DNA of 64,000 bases. Origin: Doryteuthis pealeii. Taxonomy: Eukaryota; Mollusca; Cephalopoda; Myopsida; Loliginidae. The position numbers were made by a program, and so were the translations under genes. The stretch lies in the NCBI GenBank assembly GCA_023376005.1, contig CM042157.1:17016860-17080859 (forward strand), in the 5' to 3' direction. Positions 61,495 through 64,000 of this stretch are shown here, piece after piece; positions within the stretch are counted from its first letter, which is position 1, and every line of letters starts with the position of its first letter. A model generated the notes under the pieces. It did no database searches and had not been told where the DNA came from. It saw nothing but the letters and a program-made list of their open reading frames with translations.

Positions 61495-61748
61495 AAAAAA
61501 AAATTACAGTTATTCTCCCTTTCATTCATAACATGAGGAAAAAAGAAAGGAGGAGAAGAAGAAAGAAAAAAAAGGAGAGGAAAAAGAAATTAGAAGAGAA
61601 ATTATAACCACACAAATAAAAACGTAAGCACATCCATTTCTGATACGAATCTCTGATGATGAAGTTCATGCTTCGAAATCGATAAGACAAAAATAACATC
61701 TTTTTGTTTTCATTTTTCATACGCATTGTATTTGCCTTCAAATTACTA
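61495..61748 (+). repeat. dispersed repeat U, second copy
   Basis: Matches 42361-42620 including the CTGATGA…GAAA core (61653-61677). Confidence 0.65.
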
Positions 61749-61844
61749 ATATATTATAAATCAAGTACGGTTTTATTTATTAGATTAGAAACACACGAAT
61801 AACATAAAGTCCTTCTTGGGTGTGTATTTACCCAATCATTAAAC

Positions 61845-61925
61845 GGCATCTGGTGGTGATGCTTCGGTTCTGGAACTCTGGCAGCCCTGTCGGTGGGGCT
61901 TTAGAATATAACGACCGCACCTGGA
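61845..61925 (+). repeat. X-family scraps including the 5' end
   Basis: GGCATCTGGTGGTGATGCTT, CGGTTCTGGAACTC, then CAGCCCTGTCGGTGGGGCTT + TAGAATATAACGACCGCACC. Confidence 0.6.
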
Positions 61926-61934
61926 TTAGCACCC

Positions 61935-62005
61935 CTGGATTAGCACCAGCGAAAAGGAGATAGACTCCCTCGGTGATCGGCCGATACCGATAATTGGCAT
62001 ATCCT
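61935..62005 (+). repeat. SINE S2, 3' fragment
   Basis: GATTAGCACCAGCGAAAAGG + AGATAGACTCCCTCGGTGAT and GCCGATACCGATAATTGGC. Confidence 0.65.
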
Positions 62006-62359
62006 GAGAATTTAGATTTTTTACTAGACGACAGAATGGCAGGAATGTCTGGCATTTTTTGATTTATGTGTAGTTCCCAAGGAATGCTGGGAAGAAGCAA
62101 CAGAGAAATGTCACTTTTTATTTCGACTTCTGAATCACGTCATAGCATATTAATCCTGTGAGATGTGGAATTCGGATCTGTGGCGTGATGCATTGGAATG
62201 TGGTTGTAGACTTTGCGTTGTGGCTTACAATGGATTAACGTCCTCTGTCTACCTGGGAGGAACGTGCAGGCGGGGGGGGGGGCGTAGAGAAAGGAAGATA
62301 AGTAAACAGACATAAAAGCATATGTGTGAGAGTATCTGGATCATTAGAGGCAGAGGAAA

Positions 62360-62363
<4 letters not shown>

Positions 62364-62418
<55 letters not shown>

Positions 62419-62485
62419 GGAGGAAGGGAGAAATAGAAAGGAAAACAGATTATTAGATGGAGGCAAGATAAAGTTCTAAAATAAA

Positions 62486-62545
<60 letters not shown>
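62364..62545. repeat. two (TA)n arrays
   Basis: 62364-62413 and 62490-62545, separated by ~75 bases of purine-rich DNA. Tyr-Ile frames are artefacts. Confidence 0.95.
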
Positions 62546-62653
62546 GGTACGCGGAAGATATGCTTAGTTTAATCAATATCTTACTTGATATAATAAAATG
62601 TTGGAAATATGAAAGAAAAAGTGAATTAGACACAGCCATGAATGTAAGTAAAG

Positions 62654-62656
<3 letters not shown>

Positions 62657-62713
<57 letters not shown>

Positions 62714-62892
62714 TAAGTAAACAAACAATGTGTTTACTTGTTATGGCTTGTAGCCGACAATTTTTGGAGGATATGTGCTTAATTGAAGTCATACCTAATT
62801 TTGAAAATTAATTAGTTATGCCCGCATAAATTCATTAATTATCAACTAATTAATTTTAAAAATTAGGTATGTCTTCAATTAAGCACATATCC

Positions 62893-62943
<51 letters not shown>
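62657..62943. repeat. foldback element set between two (TA)n arrays
   Basis: (TA)n 62657-62708, then inverted arms 62765-62815 and 62847-62897 (GGAGGATATGTGCTTAATTG + AAGTCATACCTAATTTT), then (TA)n 62899-62943. The arms are the outer part of the 50190-50470 palindrome. The GTAAACAAACAA.GTGTTTAC stretch at 62707-62732 is shared with its right flank (50489-50512). Confidence 0.85.
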
Positions 62944-62944
<1 letters not shown>

Positions 62945-62947
<3 letters not shown>

Positions 62948-63612
62948 TTTCCTTTTTATTATTCCTTTTTTCATTTTCTGGTTTCATTTTTGTTTCCCTT
63001 CTTTTCTTTTCGTTGTTTTCTTTAATTTTTTTTTTCTTTTCCCTTTTCCTTTTCTATTTTTCTTTATTTTTGGTGGTTTTTTTTCCTTTTTTTTCTGTGT
63101 CTTTTTTTTCTTCTACTTTTTTATTGTTCTTTTTTTCCTTTTTACTCAATTTTTCTTTCTTTTCCAGCTATGGTTTTCGTGATTTTTTCCTTCTTCCATC
63201 TTCTAGTTCGTTTCTTTTTCTTTTTCCATTTTTTTTCCTTTTCCTTTCATTTTGCGTTTCCATCTTAATTTTTGATTTTCCTTTTTCTTTTGTTTCTTGT
63301 AAATTTTTTCTTTTCTTTTTTTCTTTTCCTTCTTTTTTCGCTTTTTTCTTCTTTTCTTTTCCGTTTTTGTCATTTCTTCTTTCTTTCCTTTTTCCACATT
63401 CCCTTTTTCTTATTTTTCATTTTTCTTTCCTTTTCATTTTCGCTTGTTTCCCCATTTTCCATTTTTTCTTTTATAATTTTCCTTTTTTCCTTTTTCTTTT
63501 TTTATTTTTTCTTTTTACATTTTTCCAATTTCTTTCCTTTTTTTCTTTTTCATTTTTCCTCTTCTTTGTTTCTCCTTCTTTATCATTTTTCCTTTTCCTT
63601 ATTTTAAATTTC
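62945..63612. repeat. ~670-base pyrimidine tract (TTTTCC / TTTTTCTTTT units)
   Basis: Very T- and C-rich plus strand, purine-rich on the minus. The 265-codon Phe/Ser/Leu frame is a composition artefact. Confidence 0.9.
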
Positions 63613-64000
63613 CATTTTCTTTTTTCGGACCAAGTAACCAATAAGCACCCCGAATCATCAACTTAATGAAAGGTTCATATTTTAACTCATCACCGGTAAC
63701 GTCCGCTTCCAAATTTTTGTAAACAAATGATTTTAATCTGAAGTTTACGGAGATGTTTAACTCACAATAAATTAAATGAATAGATGCTTGGTACACGTTA
63801 TCAAATTAAAATTCAATAGCAATTTTTTTTTAAATAAATACTTTTTAATCAAAAATTTATGAATATTTTTCAACACTTACGATGATTTAAAAAAGACGAA
63901 ATATGTTTCTATACTAAAATAGTTTTTACTTAATCAGAAGAGAAATGCAATTATGTTTATCTAAAAAAAAATATTGTTTTTATCGACAAAATATTTTTAT
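63613..64000. other. unclassified AT-rich DNA
   Basis: At 63895-63960 the minus strand has CTGATTA … GAAACATATTTCGTC, faintly hammerhead-like, and resembles 59525-59575 (GAAAAAGCAAAATATGTTTA). Otherwise nothing recognised. Confidence 0.3.

Noticed and set aside
62869..63666. 265-codon Phe/Ser/Leu frame resembling a membrane protein
   Set aside because: T/C-rich low-complexity DNA beginning in (TA)n; no start context, domain or conservation visible.

Overview
The window looks like gene-poor, repeat-saturated nuclear DNA from a large animal genome. I found no complete host gene, no rRNA or functional tRNA gene, no CRISPR array and no bacterial-style operon. The style (long (TA)n, (CT)n and (GA)n arrays, two tRNA-derived SINE families, animal-type LINE fragments, non-autonomous Helitrons, Tc1/mariner relics) suggests a mollusc, and octopus-type cephalopods are a good guess. 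That placement is inference from repeat style, not from a marker gene. Most long open frames are artefacts of low-complexity DNA, such as CT repeats read as Ser-Leu or TA repeats read as Tyr-Ile.

Region by region: 1-5 kb has a CT/TCTA microsatellite, a tandem Helitron pair, a full Helitron and SINE copies. 4.7-7.1 kb carries hammerhead-ribozyme-like repeats next to (TA)n. 7.5-9 kb has a LINE C-terminal relic with a (GAT)n tail and a long X repeat split by a SINE. 11-12.8 kb is microsatellite plus SINEs. 14.7-19.5 kb holds tandem arrays (about 313 bp, 150 bp and 44 bp periods), a foldback transposon carrying telomere-like repeats, and an inverted Helitron pair. 20-24.5 kb has LINE relics, two tandem duplications and a possible LTR. 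25-28.1 kb is two purine-rich arrays, the second a GA minisatellite with about fifteen motif copies. 28.7-29.1 kb is a reverse transcriptase relic. 30.3-31.9 kb is a nest of truncated LINE copies with a Helitron in one LINE tail. 34-35.7 kb has duplicated X/MITE DNA and a deleted mariner-type transposon. 37-45 kb contains SINEs, MITEs, a third Helitron family and a candidate LTR with a primer-binding site. 46-54 kb has another candidate LTR, foldbacks, a 5S-rRNA-derived SINE, Helitrons and ribozyme-bearing foldbacks. 56-61 kb has more ribozyme-bearing foldbacks and Helitron family 3. 62-64 kb ends with a foldback set between (TA)n arrays and a long pyrimidine tract.

The most notable theme is a set of foldback or palindromic repeats whose arms encode hammerhead ribozyme motifs. 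Three singles (49478-49518, 57162-57205, 60646-60686) show the conserved core plus matching helix I, and 60385-60686 has one ribozyme on each strand. These repeats sit in or beside (TA)n arrays. Hammerheads of this minimal type are known from Penelope-like retroelements and retrozymes, so the motif class is known. The foldback plus (TA)n architecture, and a tRNA-like promoter about 20 bases upstream of one ribozyme, deserve checking.

A second theme is several Helitron families whose 3' ends (hairpin, 8-9 bases, CTAG or CTAA, then target T) sit mostly in TA or TTA microsatellites. A third is retroposon cooperation: a 5S-rRNA-derived SINE shares its 3' tail with the abundant X repeat, which has a constant 5' end.
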